Shown: one piece after another, positions 63,677-64,000 of the stretch
Position numbering within the stretch: position 1 is the stretch's first letter
How the letters are laid out: the number at the start of each line of letters is the position of its first letter
Source of the DNA: Sphingomonas panacisoli
Lineage (GTDB): Bacteria; Pseudomonadota; Alphaproteobacteria; Sphingomonadales; Sphingomonadaceae
Reading direction: 5' to 3'
Length of the DNA stretch: 64,000 bases
Assembly: GCF_007859635.1 (NCBI RefSeq)
Contig: NZ_CP042306.1
Location: forward strand, 1,922,001-1,986,000
Notes under the pieces: generated by a model
Database searches by the model: none
The model's input: only the letters and a program-made list of their open reading frames with translations
Told to the model about the DNA's origin: nothing
Program-made: the position numbers and the translations under genes

Positions 63677-64000
63677 TCAGGAAGCCGACTGGCTCTTGGG
63701 CGGCGGCTGCGAAATGAAGCCGACCTTGATGAAGCCCGCGCTCTGCATCGTGTAGATCGCACCGCCGACGCACTTGTAAGGCACGTTGACGTCGCCGCGA
63801 ATGTGCACCTCGGGAATCTGCTCGGGGTCGATCGGCCCGGCCGCCTGCAGCCGTTCGATATCGGCCTTCATCTTCTTGCTGGCCCGGTCGAACAGCTCCT
63901 GGTGGCCCATCCGAGTCATGCCCCAATAGACCGCGCAGGCGCCCTTGTCGTCCTCGACGATCGAGAGCGAGACGTTCTCCGGCTTGGTCGTTGTCGGATC
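63677..64000 (-). CDS. exbD: Second ExbD/TolR-family protein (C-terminal part, cut by window edge)
   Basis: The frame is open from 64000 to its stop at 63677, giving 107 residues that begin beyond the window. The visible part is the periplasmic domain (IPEVHIRGDVNVPYKCVGG; AGFIKVGFISQPP), matching paralogues next to exbD. A cysteine pair (ACAVYW; YKCVGG) is present. It lies 31 bases from the next exbD, on the same strand. Confidence 0.88.
   Translation of the reverse strand, partial: DPTTTKPENVSLSIVEDDKGACAVYWGMTRMGHQELFDRASKKMKADIERLQAAGPIDPEQIPEVHIRGDVNVPYKCVGGAIYTMQSAGFIKVGFISQPPPKSQSAS

Overview
The window is a gene-dense, high-GC stretch of chromosome from an alphaproteobacterium, most likely a Sphingomonas-type member of the Sphingomonadales. 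I infer this from the large TonB-dependent receptor, the TamA/TamB pair, UPF0262, the cobA-DUF2849-cysI-DUF934-cysH sulfur operon, the APS-type CysH, and palindromic intergenic repeats beginning CGTCACCCCGG. There is no rRNA, CRISPR array, integrase, transposase or prophage. I place about 65 protein genes, two of them cut by the window edges and one frameshifted, plus two tRNAs.

Layout. 1-1714: type II secretion genes gspD (cut) and gspC. 1837-5419: prolyl 4-hydroxylase-like dioxygenase and TonB-dependent receptor with a terminator. 5494-8617: a large inverted repeat, tRNA-Val, HU and Lon. 8616-14272: M1 peptidase, a membrane methyltransferase, small genes, then ClpX and ClpP. 14551-18861: a reductase, a ring-cleavage dioxygenase-like protein, a glycosyltransferase, trigger factor with a long basic tail, and tRNA-Leu. 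18958-21471: two very small proteins, a secreted pair (one frameshifted) and a cyclophilin. 21580-25363: GatB, a response regulator, RluB and RsmD. 25445-33513: a Baeyer-Villiger-type monooxygenase and TamB/TamA. 33586-36622: a MarR regulator with hpd and hmgA (tyrosine breakdown), including a clear promoter and operator. 37122-38753: a YCII protein with its ECF42-type sigma factor. 38773-42067: five coupled genes including an aldehyde dehydrogenase and a prepilin peptidase. 42241-54568: mixed metabolic genes (thiolase, hydroxyacid dehydrogenase, nitronate monooxygenase-like protein, glycosyltransferase, hydrolase, SelO, AstD, Bax inhibitor-1). 54630-58535: siroheme and assimilatory sulfate reduction. 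58539-63043: DnaB, UPF0262, a GH25-like protein, cytidine deaminase and dCTP deaminase. 63217-64000: two ExbD/TolR-type proteins.

How it fits together. Lon, ClpXP, HU and trigger factor form a protein-quality block. TamAB and ExbD serve the outer membrane and its energy supply, which the TonB-dependent receptor needs. gspC, gspD and the prepilin peptidase 40 kb away belong to one secretion machine. Siroheme made through CobA feeds the CysI reductase that acts after CysH. Translation-coupled junctions (ATGA, GTGA, TAATG) are very common, and five convergent gene pairs share four bases at their stop codons.

I found no gene cluster that looks like a wholly new system. The best leads are a possible pseudoknot RNA upstream of 14551, the 25-bp perfect inverted repeat beside tRNA-Val, a GH25-like protein with altered catalytic residues, the ECF42/YCII pair with a candidate self-promoter, lon and a peptidase sharing a start-codon palindrome, and the families of intergenic palindromes.
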